Below, piece after piece: positions 22,301 to 32,266 of a stretch of DNA of 64,000 nucleotides (positions within the stretch are counted from its first letter, which is position 1; every line of letters begins with the position of its first letter). Made by a program: the position numbers and the translations under genes. The notes below the pieces were generated by a model. That model was not told the DNA's origin and did no database searches. It saw only the letters and a program-made list of their open reading frames with translations. Origin of the DNA: Chrysoperla carnea (taxonomy: Eukaryota; Arthropoda; Insecta; Neuroptera; Chrysopidae); NCBI RefSeq assembly GCF_905475395.1, contig NC_058341.1, positions 71,979,597 to 72,043,596 of the forward strand. Reading direction: 5' to 3'.

Positions 22301-23824
22301 AAATGTGATGTGTTACTTTTATCATGTGTTTTCGAAAATTTTCGTGAAATTTGCTTATCAACATATCGGTTAGATCCCGCATACTATTATACAATCCCTG
22401 GGTTGACCTTTGATGCAATGTTAAAAGTCACCCAGGTTGAGTTGGATTTAATAACAGATATCAACATTCTAAATTTTGTAGAAAATTCTATTAGAGGTGG
22501 TTTAACCGTTTCAGTAAAAAGATATGCTGAAAGTAACGTTCCACATTCACATGATTATAATCCAAATTTACCGGAAAGTTATATTGTTTATTTAGATGCA
22601 AACAATCTCTATGGATTAGCCATGTCCCAACCTCTTCCAATATGTGATTTTAAATTTCTCTCTCCTCTGGAAGTACAGAATTTTAATATCAATACTGATG
22701 TGAATGGAGAGTATGGTTACTTCTTAGAGGTAGATATTGCCTATCCCCCAGACTTACATGACTCTCAAAACGATTTTCCCTTTTTGCCTGAACATAGGGT
22801 TATTAATAAACACAAGAAATTGGTTACAACTTTTTATGATAAAAAGAAATATATTGTGCATTTAAAAAATTTACAGCAAGCATTAAAATATGGCTTAAAA
22901 TTAACTGCTAGACACAGAATTTTACGTTTTCGTCAATCATTGTGGTTAAAAAAATACATTGATTTGAATACAGAGAAGAGAACTAATGCTAGGAATTCTT
23001 TCGAAAAAGACTTCTTTAAATTAATGAATAACGCAATGTTTGGTAAAACTATGGAATCTGTGCGCAAAAGAAGAAAGTGTAAGCTACTTGTAAAATATGA
23101 CGGGAAAAATGGAGTACGTAATTTGATCAGTTCTCCATACTGTAGAAAGTTTACAATTATAGGGGAAAATTTGATTGTTATCGAATTAAAACCAGGGGAA
23201 TTAAAATTTAATAAGCCTATTATTGTAGGTTCTGCAGCTCTAGAATTATCTAAATATCCAATGTATGAATTTCATTATGGATTTATAACGAAATGGTTCA
23301 CATATGTTTTTCTTTTATATTCGGATACTGACAGTTTCATATATTACATAATTAGAAAAGATCCAATACAAGAGAAAAATATATATGAGATAATGAAGGA
23401 AAATATTGAAATGTTTGATACATCAGATTATCCCCAAAATAATGTATATAATATCCCTAGAAAAAATAAAAAAGTTTTAGGGTGTTTCAAGGATGAGAAT
23501 AATGGTCAAATAATAACGCACTTTTGCTCTTTAAAAGCAAAAATGTATTCCTTCATGCTGGAGACAAGTAATGTTGTTAAAAAGGCTAAAGGAGTTGTGA
23601 GGTCTTCTTTGAAAAAAATAAAATTTGAAGATTATGTAAATACTCTTTTTAACGAAGAAGCTAATGCTATGTATAGCGATTTGTATACAATTCGAAGTAA
23701 AAAACTCAAATTGTATACATTGAAGCAAAAGAAAAAAACTCTTTGTTCTCATGATGATAAGCGTGTGGTTTTGGAAGATAGAATTCACACATTAGCTTTG
23801 GGGCATAAGAAGCTTGTGAATTAG
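19399..23824 (+). pseudogene. PolB: Protein-primed DNA polymerase B of element B, two breaks
   Basis: Exon 1 is 19399-19419, exon 2 19503-about 20086 and exon 3 from 20141. The 893-codon ORF from 21143 holds a zinc finger (C34, C37, H50, C54), Exo I YSDFEC (D90, E92), an Endo VII/HNH-like zinc site (about 182-221), Exo II NYDFN, Exo III YADLYLKCD, motif A YLDANNLYG (D485), motif B NNAMFGKTME (about 629-638) and motif C YSDTDS (726-731). All core polymerase and exonuclease motifs are present. Breaks: exon 2 closes at TGA (20076-20078) before its donor, suggesting an indel in an A-run, and a TAA at 20858-20860 lies in an otherwise continuous frame. Recent decay, or sequencing error at the first site, would explain this. 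Confidence 0.9.
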
Positions 23825-23981
23825 TTAGGAAATTTATACAAAAATTATGTAATAAGATTAATATGTAATAAGATTAATATGTTTATATATAAAGTGAAAT
23901 GTAAATATAATATGTAAAGGGAAAATATAAAAAATAAAACTGTTTAAAAAAAAAAAATTTTTTTATTGATTACTTTTTTCA

Positions 23982-24896
23982 TTATAACAAATCTTTCTTA
24001 GCTATCCACTCTGAGCTATTAAAACCAAGCCACTTAACTAATAGCATATTGTTTTTCCTTTTTAAAACTTTTTCGACTAAATAAACATTTGGGAAATTAG
24101 TTTTCAATAATTCATATTGGTAAAATGATCCTAATATTGGATTTCCGCTTAAGTCTTCCAACAAATATGAATATGGAGATGTTGATTGAATTTTAACAAT
24201 CTTAAAAACTTCCATAGACCAATTGGGAGTATATTTTTTTTCAAATATATGTTTATACTTGGAAACTCGAACAAAATCTCCAATGGAAAATTTTCTTTTA
24301 ACTTTTTCTGTAGAATGATGATCATATACTGTTTCTAACAATTTTTCTTCATGTTCTTTGGAAACTATACTAGGTTTCATACCAATTGTTCTATGTTTAC
24401 TATTATTATAAGTTTCAACAATGTTTTGAAGGATATTTATCCACTTGTAGGATCCATTGAGCGAGAATTGTTTATATAATAAGTTTTTCAATGTTCTATT
24501 AAAGCGCTCGATAATTGCACATTTTTTCGTAGAATAACTCGGATACATGTTAATATTATGTTTTTTCATTAACTTTCGGAAATGTGAATTGAAGAATTCC
24601 TTCCCTTGATCAACGTGTAAATTTTTAGGCGATGTGGTTTTCTTTAATATATTTTCAAATACTCTCGTTACCTCTTTTCCTGTTTTTGTTTTCAAAGGTT
24701 CACAGAAAGCAAATTTAGAAAAACAATTTATAACAGTAAGTATATATCTAAAACCTTTATTTTCTTTTGAATAATTTCCCATTTCTATTAAATCAGCCTC
24801 GAAGAGATCATTCAAACCAAATAGTTTATATTTGCGTCGAGGGAAATTTACTCTTGCTGGTTTATGAATTTCATTTACTATTCCCGTTTTTTCCAT
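23982..24896 (-). CDS. INT: Retroviral-type integrase with chromodomain-like tail (B), intact, 304 aa
   Basis: This is the only complete integrase in the window. DDE residues are D35 (FEADL), D96 (HVDQG) and E130 (IIERF). There is no clear N-terminal HHCC domain, since the ORF begins just before FPRRKYKLFGLNDL, as in the A and E copies. An SH3-like basic region (KRKFSIGDFVRVSKYK) and a chromodomain-like end (VEKVLKR...WLGFNSSEW) follow. It is convergent with PolB, with 157 bp of AT-rich DNA between. It would catalyse end processing and strand transfer and could still act in trans. Confidence 0.92.
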   Translation of the reverse strand: MEKTGIVNEIHKPARVNFPRRKYKLFGLNDLFEADLIEMGNYSKENKGFRYILTVINCFSKFAFCEPLKTKTGKEVTRVFENILKKTTSPKNLHVDQGKEFFNSHFRKLMKKHNINMYPSYSTKKCAIIERFNRTLKNLLYKQFSLNGSYKWINILQNIVETYNNSKHRTIGMKPSIVSKEHEEKLLETVYDHHSTEKVKRKFSIGDFVRVSKYKHIFEKKYTPNWSMEVFKIVKIQSTSPYSYLLEDLSGNPILGSFYQYELLKTNFPNVYLVEKVLKRKNNMLLVKWLGFNSSEWIAKKDLL

Positions 24897-24985
24897 AATG
24901 GTTTTTTTTTTAAATATTTGCTTTGAAATCTATTTTGTAAATGATTGACTTTAATTTAATAAATCTCTATAAATAGGAAAAAAAC

Positions 24986-25781
24986 TTATGCTATAATACC
25001 AAGTTTTCTTAATTCTGATAAAATGCTTATGATCTCCTCTTCCTGCCAGTTTTTCAGCATTTAAAAGCTTCAAACGTTCAATTAACATATTAGGGTTCTC
25101 GAAATAAATTATTTTAGGATTATTTAAGCTGCGATATGATATCCCATCACCTTCATGAAACAATTTTGAAATAACTTTACGATATTTAACACTTTTATTA
25201 CCATCAATTTGGCCATTACTTTTAAATTTTTTACGATGTGCATTTGTTAATAAAAGTATATTTTTATACGCATCTAAATCACTATCATCATAATTTTGAG
25301 AATTCTTCTTAAATAATAATTCAAGAAGTCCATTAGTAAGTTTAAACCATTTCCCATTAAGGTTTATATAATCCTTTTGAAAAATAACACTTGTATTACC
25401 AATTTTCCATTCTCCACCCCCTCCACGCTTAAAACCGTAAATATGAGTCTTATCTTTTGTATTATCATATTTTTGCATGTAACTAAATAGTTGTGGGTTA
25501 TATTTTTCTAGATCATCCTCTTCTTCTAAAGTATCATCTTGCTCCATCTCGCTTTTAATATTTGAAATTTCACTTTTTACCTCATCTTTAATTTTAGATG
25601 ATTGCGATATTTTTTCTGTTAGTTCATTTATAGGTTTTACAATGGGATTATATAGTGTTTGCAAATTTTGCTCCAACATCTGCTCACCACGTTTTAATAA
25701 TAAATATTTGGCTCTTATATTTTTTCTAGCACTAATTATTTTTTGTTTAATTTGTTGTTCTTTGACTATTTTTTCATCCAT
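24986..25781 (-). pseudogene. Conserved Polinton coiled-coil protein of unknown role (B), frameshifted end
   Basis: Homologue of 9408-10184, starting MDEKIVKEQQ at 25781; an upstream in-frame ATG at 25811 is not conserved. The acidic middle (EQDDTLEEEDDLE) is longer than in A. The IYG...GEWKIGN, LTNGLLELLFKK and LLLTNAHRKKF blocks are kept. Near 25040 the frame shifts: the conserved end (ISILSELRKLGIIA) lies in another frame that stops at 24986-24988, while the open frame runs to 24951 with an unrelated tail. Confidence 0.75.
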
Positions 25782-25826
25782 AGTGAACAACCGATGATTT
25801 GCATCTAACATAATTTAACCTATATC

Positions 25827-26519
25827 TCATGTATTTATAACTATAAACTTATCAAAACCACATCTATAGCGTCCATCATTTAATTCAGATTCTTTGTCTA
25901 TTACAATAAATCCATATTTATTTTTCCAACATTCTCCACAAATTTTGCATCGTTTTTCAAAACTCATATCCCCAATAACATGATTATCAAAAACATGTCT
26001 TAAATTCAATGTATCTTGTTTTAATAGAATAATTAGATTGCAATTGTCTCGCAAATTTTGTTTATGTGCTAAAGAATAAGTTTGAATAAGGAAAAACATA
26101 TCCAATTTTTTATGTCTACCTCTTTAATAATAGTTTTTTATTACTCCTTGATCTGAGTTTGCATTTACATCATCGAAAATCACTAATGAATTAGGTTTTA
26201 CTTCTTCAGTTGTGGGAAACGTTGATAAATCTTTAGTCATATACATATTAATACCTTTTAACGGTTTGATAACATCTTTCAACAATTGATATTTTGGTTG
26301 ATCGATAGTATTTGAATAAATGTATATATTTTCAAAGCTTATACCATGTTTCTCAAATATAAGTGATAACAAAATATTTGTTTTACCTCCACCACTCGGT
26401 CCTGCTATCAAAGCTCTCAACTGATTTGGAAATAATTTACCATGACGCAATCTTTGAGATTGGTTATCCTCATCAAAATTCTCAACTTTTAAATGTGTTG
26501 GTTGCTGTATGGTCTCTAT
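25827..26519 (-). pseudogene. ATPase: FtsK/HerA-type packaging ATPase (B), start lost and one stop
   Basis: Walker A GPSGGGKT and Walker B LVIFDDV are intact and the C-terminus is longer than in A. It contains CKICGEC and a tail ending CGFDKFIVINT. The start codon equivalent to the A ATG is ATA at 26517-26519, and TAA at 26121-26123 replaces a Ser codon of A. An internal ATG (26450) would give only the N-terminal half. The C-terminal half starts near 26105. Confidence 0.88.
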
Positions 26520-26591
26520 GCTATAAATATATAAAAGCTGTAAGCATAATTCATTTTATACCATTCTACATTCTTATGCAAGAGAGTATAG
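26520..26591. promoter_or_regulatory. 72-bp divergent promoter between ATPase and PLA2 (B)
   Basis: Same length and layout as 10923-10994, with TATAAATATATAAAAGC and TATAAAATG on opposite strands. Confidence 0.5.
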
Positions 26592-27257
26592 ATGTTGCTG
26601 TATAAGGGAGGAGGATTGCTAAATAAATTAATCGATAAATTGCCGTTTGAAGCCCATATTCCGGGTTATAAATTTTGCGGACCTGGTACAAAATTGAAGG
26701 AGAAATTAGCAAAGGGTGTCAGAGGTATTAACAAATTGGATGAATTTTGTAGAGCTCATGATATTGCATATGATACATATAGTGATATAAATAAAAGACA
26801 CGAAGCAGATAAAATTTTAGCAGAACAAGCCTGGAGTAGAGTAAAAAGTAAAGACGCTAATTTAGGAGAAAAGGCATCAGCTTATCTCATTACAAATATC
26901 ATGAAGGGTAAAGTAAAAACTGGATCTGGTTTAAAAACAAGAAAAAAAAATAAAACTAATGCTGAGGCTAAAAAAGGTGGAAAGTTGCACATGGTAAAGA
27001 GAAAAATAAAAAAATCAAAGAAAAAGATTAAAAGAATTATACCAACTAGAAAAATTGGAGGTGCTCTTCCATTAGCTCTAATCCCTGCAATTGCTGGTGG
27101 GCTCACAGCATTAGTAGGTGGTGTTAAAACAGTTAATGATATAAGAAATTCTAAAAAAGCAATAGAAGAAACTATACGCCACAATAAAAAACTAGAAGAA
27201 TCAGCTTTAAAAGGGCGGGGTTTTTATTTAAGACCATATCAAAAGAAGAAACCTTGA
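26592..27257 (+). CDS. Phospholipase A2-domain virion protein (B), 221 aa
   Basis: Intact. Calcium loop GYKFCGPGT (25-33) and catalytic LDEFCRAHDIAYD (His56, Asp57). Then a Lys-rich segment (about 110-148) and a Gly/Ala hydrophobic segment (ALPLALIPAIAGGLTALVGG). Start MLLYKGGGLLNKL is collinear with A. The stop TGA overlaps the protease frame, which is -1 relative to this gene. Confidence 0.9.
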   Translation: MLLYKGGGLLNKLIDKLPFEAHIPGYKFCGPGTKLKEKLAKGVRGINKLDEFCRAHDIAYDTYSDINKRHEADKILAEQAWSRVKSKDANLGEKASAYLITNIMKGKVKTGSGLKTRKKNKTNAEAKKGGKLHMVKRKIKKSKKKIKRIIPTRKIGGALPLALIPAIAGGLTALVGGVKTVNDIRNSKKAIEETIRHNKKLEESALKGRGFYLRPYQKKKP

Positions 27258-27622
27258 GTTTACTGAATGAGTTACCTATCCGAGCGTTAACTGATTTAGA
27301 ATTAAATAGTTTTGGTAAAAAATATATTAAACACTTTAGAGGTGTATATATGCGAAATACTCTACCAAAAAAACCACTACAAAAAGAATGTGCAATAGTT
27401 AATCTAGCAAGTTCCTCGTCTAGAGGCACTCACTGGATTTGTTTCTTTAAAACCAAACGCAAAGTATTCTATTTTGATAGTTACGGAGATTTACCCCCTC
27501 CTCTCGAAATAATCGCATATCTAGGGAGAAATGTTTTATATAATTACAATAGTTTTCAGAAAAATGGACCAATTTGTGGCCACCTCTGTCTAGCGTTTTT
27601 ACTTCATATAACAAATAGCTAA
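27254..27622 (+). CDS. PRO: Adenain-like maturation protease (B), about 122 aa
   Basis: Papain-fold adenovirus-type protease: His60 (THW), Asp75 (YFDSYG), Gln102 (SFQKNG), Cys108 (PICGHL). It would cleave capsid precursors. There is no ATG at the domain start. TTG 27254 is the first codon of the numbering used here, and the frame is open further upstream inside PLA2 in the -1 frame. Translation may use a non-AUG start, a -1 shift from PLA2, or a spliced leader exon. Stop TAA at 27620. Confidence 0.82.
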   Translation: MSLLNELPIRALTDLELNSFGKKYIKHFRGVYMRNTLPKKPLQKECAIVNLASSSSRGTHWICFFKTKRKVFYFDSYGDLPPPLEIIAYLGRNVLYNYNSFQKNGPICGHLCLAFLLHITNS

Positions 27623-27633
27623 AACTTATTAAT

Positions 27634-28299
27634 ATGGCTTACATATTTTCGTTGAAAGGTAATCAATCTGAAATAAAACAAGATTTTTTCCCTACAATTC
27701 AGTTAGATGGTAATTATTCCTGTGGAATGGTAAGTTTCATAGCATATAATTTGATTCCCAACATCGGACCTGAAAACAACCAGTTTAAATATGGTAGTAC
27801 ATCGTATTATGTACCAACAGGTAGTTATGAAATGGAAACGCTTATTAAACTGCTTGAGAAAGAATTTCCATCAATCAAGTTTTCGATAAACTTAAATACG
27901 TTTCAAGTTGAAATTAGAGGAAAATACACCATTCATTTCGAAGTAGAAAATTCAATTGCAAAAGTATTTGGATTTTCAAAAAAAAAATTAAAACCTGAGA
28001 TTAACCATACATCAGATTTGACTATAGAAATTAGTACTGTAAATACAATTCGGATATTATGTAACATTGTCGAGGGTGCATATTTTCAGGGTGAAAAGTT
28101 AGCGATACTACATGAATCGCCAATTATGGTTGATACTGGTTTTCGCATTGTTGACATTCCTAATGAAATCATATATTTACCAGTTAACACTAGAGAAATA
28201 AGTCAGTTGGTAATCAACCTTGTAGATCAAGAGAATCGTCTTATAAATTTCAGAGGGGAAGAGATTCTTGTACGATTGCATCTAAGAAAAGATGATTGA
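27634..28299 (+). CDS. mCP: Minor capsid protein / penton homologue (B), 221 aa
   Basis: Intact. It starts MAYIFSLKGN and contains the family blocks SFIAYNLIPNI, KYGSTSYYVPTGSYEM, VNTIRILCNI, IIYLPVN and NFRGEEILVRLHL. The family forms pentameric single jelly-roll vertices of Polinton virions. It follows the protease by 11 bp and overlaps the next tiny ORF. In A the same gene is split by element B between SFITYNT and IPNI. Confidence 0.85.
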   Translation: MAYIFSLKGNQSEIKQDFFPTIQLDGNYSCGMVSFIAYNLIPNIGPENNQFKYGSTSYYVPTGSYEMETLIKLLEKEFPSIKFSINLNTFQVEIRGKYTIHFEVENSIAKVFGFSKKKLKPEINHTSDLTIEISTVNTIRILCNIVEGAYFQGEKLAILHESPIMVDTGFRIVDIPNEIIYLPVNTREISQLVINLVDQENRLINFRGEEILVRLHLRKDD

Positions 28300-28441
28300 C
28301 TTTAATAATAACTTCAATAAATATTTGAGTCCACCACCAAAATGTATCATTAAGAAGAAAGTGATTAAACGTAAAACACGTGTGTCTAAAGAAAATATTA
28401 ATTATTTAAAATCACTTGATTTAATAGTTTTAAAACAATGA
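28292..28441 (+). CDS. Tiny basic ORF between penton and capsid (B), 49 aa
   Basis: Starts MIDFNNNFNKYLSPPPKC, followed by a strongly basic block KKKVIKRKTR. Its ATG overlaps the penton end (ATGATTGA) and its TGA overlaps the capsid ATG (ATGA). The counterpart in A (37239-37385, 48 aa) has the same overlaps and is well conserved at protein level. The basic core suggests a DNA- or capsid-binding peptide, like small adenovirus core proteins, by inference only. Confidence 0.65.
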   Translation: MIDFNNNFNKYLSPPPKCIIKKKVIKRKTRVSKENINYLKSLDLIVLKQ

Positions 28442-29667
28442 ATAATAACATTTTAAACTTAACAAATAAAGTATATTTTGATAATGAGATCACATCAAAA
28501 GAATTGATAAGCTATGGACCCTTCAGTGGTAGTAGTTTATCACATGGTAGTAGTATAAGAATTGGGATTCAAAACAAGGATGCAATCTTATCATTATCAG
28601 AATCTGATCTCCTAATACAAGGAACCATTAAAAAAGTTGATGATGGTAGCGCTGTTACTTCAGCGCTCATAAACAATGGAATTGCCCACTTATTTGAAGT
28701 TGTATCATATAAAATGAATGAACAAGTAATTTGCACAGTATATAATCCTGGTGTTGCTTCAACATTAAATGGTTTTGCAGTGCTCTCATCAGATCAAGTT
28801 AAAGGATTATCAAATGCTTCATGGATTTCTGATGGACAATTAGATGGAACAAAGTTTAATTTAACAAAAGATGGAAATTTTCTTTTTACTGTACCTTTAT
28901 CTCTATTACTGCCATTTTTTGCTACATATAAAAAAGTTATTACAAATGCACGTCATGAGTTGTCTCTCACACGATCTCGAACAGATGAAAATGCTGTTAA
29001 GAGTGCTTCAAAATTAAATATTGATATTACTAAAATAGAATGGAGGGTACCTACAATTCATCTTAATGATGTTGCAAGATTACACATGTTGGATTTAATA
29101 AAACGAAATGTAACAATTAATGTAGCCTTTCGAAACTATGATTTGGTTACTTACCCAACTTTACCAACAACACATAAGCATTCATGGATGGTGAAAACAA
29201 CAAATAATCTAAATGCACCGCGTTATGTTATTTTTGCTATGCAGACTGATAGAATAGATGATTTCAAGAAAAATAATCAAATATTTGATTTTAACGATCT
29301 ATCTTCTATTCGTCTATTTCTGAATGAAAGACAATTTCCCCAACAAGATGTTTTTTTCCAAAATTCGACAGGTGAAATTGCAACACTTTACGATATGTAT
29401 CTTAGATTTAAATCATCCTATTATAATCAAGAAACAACTTATGAACATCCCTTATTTGATATCGAGAATTTTATGGCTTTTTCGCCTATTGTATGCTTTG
29501 ATTGTTCAAGACAAAATGAAATCTTTACAACAAATTCTGTGGATATTCGCATTGATTTTGAATGTAAAAAACCTATACCTGCTAAAACAACTGCTTATAT
29601 GCTATTGATTTCTGATTCGCTTTTCGAATTAAAAATGCAAACAGGGGATATTAAACGAATAATATAA
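28438..29667 (+). CDS. MCP: Major capsid protein, hexon-like double jelly roll (B), 409 aa
   Basis: Intact. It begins MNNNILNLTNKVYFDNEITSK. Typical Polinton MCP features are the N-terminal GSSIRIGIQNKDAIL region, an LxxSxLLIQG strand and, later, LSSIRLFLNERQFP and CFDCSRQNE. This family builds the pseudo-hexagonal capsid. It lies between the tiny basic ORF and the coiled-coil gene. The A copy has a 29-nt deletion. Confidence 0.88.
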   Translation: MNNNILNLTNKVYFDNEITSKELISYGPFSGSSLSHGSSIRIGIQNKDAILSLSESDLLIQGTIKKVDDGSAVTSALINNGIAHLFEVVSYKMNEQVICTVYNPGVASTLNGFAVLSSDQVKGLSNASWISDGQLDGTKFNLTKDGNFLFTVPLSLLLPFFATYKKVITNARHELSLTRSRTDENAVKSASKLNIDITKIEWRVPTIHLNDVARLHMLDLIKRNVTINVAFRNYDLVTYPTLPTTHKHSWMVKTTNNLNAPRYVIFAMQTDRIDDFKKNNQIFDFNDLSSIRLFLNERQFPQQDVFFQNSTGEIATLYDMYLRFKSSYYNQETTYEHPLFDIENFMAFSPIVCFDCSRQNEIFTTNSVDIRIDFECKKPIPAKTTAYMLLISDSLFELKMQTGDIKRII

Positions 29668-29701
29668 AAAGTATGTTATACAGATACAAATTATCATTTT
29701 A

Positions 29702-30310
29702 ATGATGAGCATGCACAAGTTTGGTTACCACAAACTAGATAAAAAAACAGAGAATAAATTTTTTGGGTTAAGTGTTCGAATGAACGATTTAAAAATGGAA
29801 ATTGATAGACATAAAGCAGATATCAAAGAACTAAAAAAAAATATGGTGACTCAATTGGAGGAAGAGAGAAACAATATCAAAAATATAGAGCATCAATTGA
29901 ATAAAGAACGTGATAGTACCATAACAACATTAAGTAAATTAACTGGAAATATGAAGGGAAGCATCTTTAAAACAATGGCTGAATTAAATACGGATATGAA
30001 GAATGATTTTATGACTCAGAAAAGTATTCTACTAAAATCTATAAATGAAATTAAAGATGAAAATTCTCATTCAAAAAAAGATATCCATTCGTTACGAAGT
30101 AGTATAGATACATTAAAAGAAAAATATATTAGTGCAATGTCGAATAGTATATCTATTTTACAGAAAATGTGTATTGATCTAGATAATTCTCTTAAAAATC
30201 TTGCCTACCTTCAAACAGTTAGTGCTAAGGATTTTGCAGAGAAAAATAAAAAGTTGCATGAAGAAGTGACTACTATGGCTTTTCTAAACAAGTTGAAAGT
30301 TATTCCATAA
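29702..30310 (+). CDS. Long coiled-coil protein next to the capsid gene (B), 202 aa
   Basis: Nearly the whole protein after MSMHKFG is charged and heptad-like (residues about 25-190, rich in K, E, N, I and L), ending AFLNKLKVIP. It may be a fibre-like or scaffold protein; position after MCP fits a virion role, but no named family was recognised. A homologue is at 38618-39178 in A. Intact here. Confidence 0.7.
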   Translation: MMSMHKFGYHKLDKKTENKFFGLSVRMNDLKMEIDRHKADIKELKKNMVTQLEEERNNIKNIEHQLNKERDSTITTLSKLTGNMKGSIFKTMAELNTDMKNDFMTQKSILLKSINEIKDENSHSKKDIHSLRSSIDTLKEKYISAMSNSISILQKMCIDLDNSLKNLAYLQTVSAKDFAEKNKKLHEEVTTMAFLNKLKVIP

Positions 30311-30499
30311 TAAATAATTTTATTTAGCTATAGTTTTACATACATATATATTTCATAACATTATTGTAATTTAGATATTAATAAATTTATTTAGTAATAG
30401 TTTTACATGTATATTTTATTACATTATTATAGACATTATTATTTTTAAATAAATTTTTTTCTTAAAAATAGCAGATTTTTTTTTTATTTCAATAAACCT

Positions 30500-31009
30500 C
30501 TATTCATTATCCTCTATTCCACTGTCAGGTGAATCATCTTGAAAAATATTTAAATTTATAAGTGGAACTGATGTGAAAAGTTTGCGTTTTCTCTTGATAA
30601 TGTTATTTTTCCTATTATTTGAAAACAATTTCTCTACCCTATATCTCTCGTAAAATATCAATGTGCGTCTTTCTATGGGTCTTTCTATATAGAGATAACA
30701 ACTCTTCTAGATCTGATTCTTCCATTGTTTTCAATATAGGATTATATTTTTTAATTAAATTTATATAATATTTAAACGTTCCATTGGTTCGTAATGTTGC
30801 AAATAGATAAGGATGATGATATATAACATAGTCATACATTGTCTTGAAATTAGGGAGTTTTTCCAATAGTTTCAGAAATTCTACTTCATATTCTTTAAAC
30901 TTGTTTTCATTTTCTTCGATTCTAGAAAAAAATTTTTTTTTTTTAAATACACATTATAAAACTACATTACAAAATAAACTTACATTTTCAAAGATGATAT
31001 AGTATCCAT
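30500..31009 (-). pseudogene. Two-exon accessory gene with acidic end (B), frameshifted
   Basis: Exon 1 is 30984-31009 (MDTISSLK + 2 nt) and exon 2 is 30500-30921, with a GT-AG intron 30922-30983. The conserved core is KFKEYEVEFLKLLEK and YDYVIYHHPYLF with GTFKYYINLIKKYNP. After LLSLYRK an indel shifts the frame; the rest (ERYRVEKLFS, PDSGIEDNE) lies in another frame to the stop at 30500. The A homologue (39342-39897) is intact. Function unknown. Confidence 0.65.
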
Positions 31010-31492
31010 TTGTAAAGAAAAAGTTTTTGATAACTAGAATACTCTTCTAGGCATATATATATATATATATATGATAATGTGTGTTACATTATTATAACTA
31101 TATGAGGAGGGTATATATGCTTATTATATGCTTAAATATACTTACTTAATTTTACATGTTAAATTAATTTTATTAATGGTTGATAAGTTGAACATTTTCT
31201 CTACACATATATACACTTATTTGTGTGTGTGTTTGAGTTCATTCACAGCTGGAATATATCTTCATGTGTGTGTTATATGTTGACTTATGTACAAATCATT
31301 CAAGCTTGTATTCATCACCATACGATGGCAGCAATTAGATAATTCACTCAACTATGTATTTCATTGTCAGCTTCTATATTTCTCTAAACGATGGAGAAGT
31401 TTATGATAAAAAAACTTTTGATAGATCTAAGATACATAGTTGTAGTTGTTTAAGAAGAAATCATATGTATGTTATATTAATTTTTTAAAAGA

Positions 31493-31525
31493 TGGAGGGA
31501 GCATCTTTGTTGAGTATATATATAT
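31493..31525 (+). promoter_or_regulatory. G-box plus TATA before the 31586 gene
   Basis: GGAGGGAGCATCTTT is followed by GAGTATATATATA. The same order precedes the A homologue (40338-40366). The rest of 31010-31492 is AT-rich with an (AT)n run near 31060; no gene seen. Confidence 0.5.
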
Positions 31526-31585
31526 TTTAAGTTTTAAATTTTTTTAAATTATTATTTAAAGAGTATTACAAAAACCACTTTAACA

Positions 31586-32266
31586 ATGGCTCAAAAACAA
31601 GTTGATAAACATTTTCAAAATATTAAAAAATATATTCTCATCGGCATTGTACCATATGATTTATCAAGTGTGTTACAAATTAAATCAAATCATAATCAAT
31701 TAATTAACTTTACTAAATCATAATGGAAAAAGTTCTTAAATCATCAACAACTTATTTTGGATTATTTAAGTAATATTAATGACTATCTGGAGAATATTGT
31801 GATTGATGATGTTTATATTTCTTCATATGTGTACTATAATAAGAAAATCATCAAATTTGCGTCAAGTAATTCTATTATTCATCTAGGTGAAGAAACAATT
31901 CGACAAATGTTTGAAGTACAAAAAATTATAGATTGTCAATTTTCAATCTTGGACTCATTAAATATACAAGGATATATGGAAATGGTGAAAAATAAGTTTC
32001 ATAATGAACAAAACCCACAACTAGACTTGAATGAATTTATATCATCGATAATTATTCAAGAAAAGAATCCAATGTTGAAAAAATTATTGTTGGAATTATC
32101 AATCAACCATCCAACTGCATTAGAAAAGATTTTACAAACCATGTTAAGATATTGTTCTTTAAACTATTATACAGATTTAAAAAAAAAAATGTACATTCTG
32201 AAAAATAAACAAAAAATAAAACAAAAAAAAAAAAAATACTTAGATAATTTCTTTTTTTTATTATGA
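31586..32266 (+). pseudogene. Homologue of the 217-aa accessory protein (B), one stop
   Basis: Starts MAQKQVDKHFQN; TAA at 31721-31723 replaces a Gln codon of the A copy, and about 30 residues near the start are missing. The remainder (ENIVIDDV, KKIIKFASSN, FISSIIIQEKNPMLKKLLLELSINHP) is open. The C-terminal Lys-rich run (KKKMYILKNKQKIKQKKKKY) is an extension not seen in A. See 40434-41087. Confidence 0.65.

Larger units (their letters stand above)
17874..24341 (+). repeat. 6.47-kb tandem duplication, copy 2
   Basis: Second copy of 11405-17873. Its right end runs on into the complete integrase of element B, so this copy carries the real continuation of B. Confidence 0.95.

Noticed and set aside
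30922..30983. Possible separate gene upstream of the 30500-30921 exon
   Set aside because: Explained as the intron of the two-exon gene; phases match those in A.
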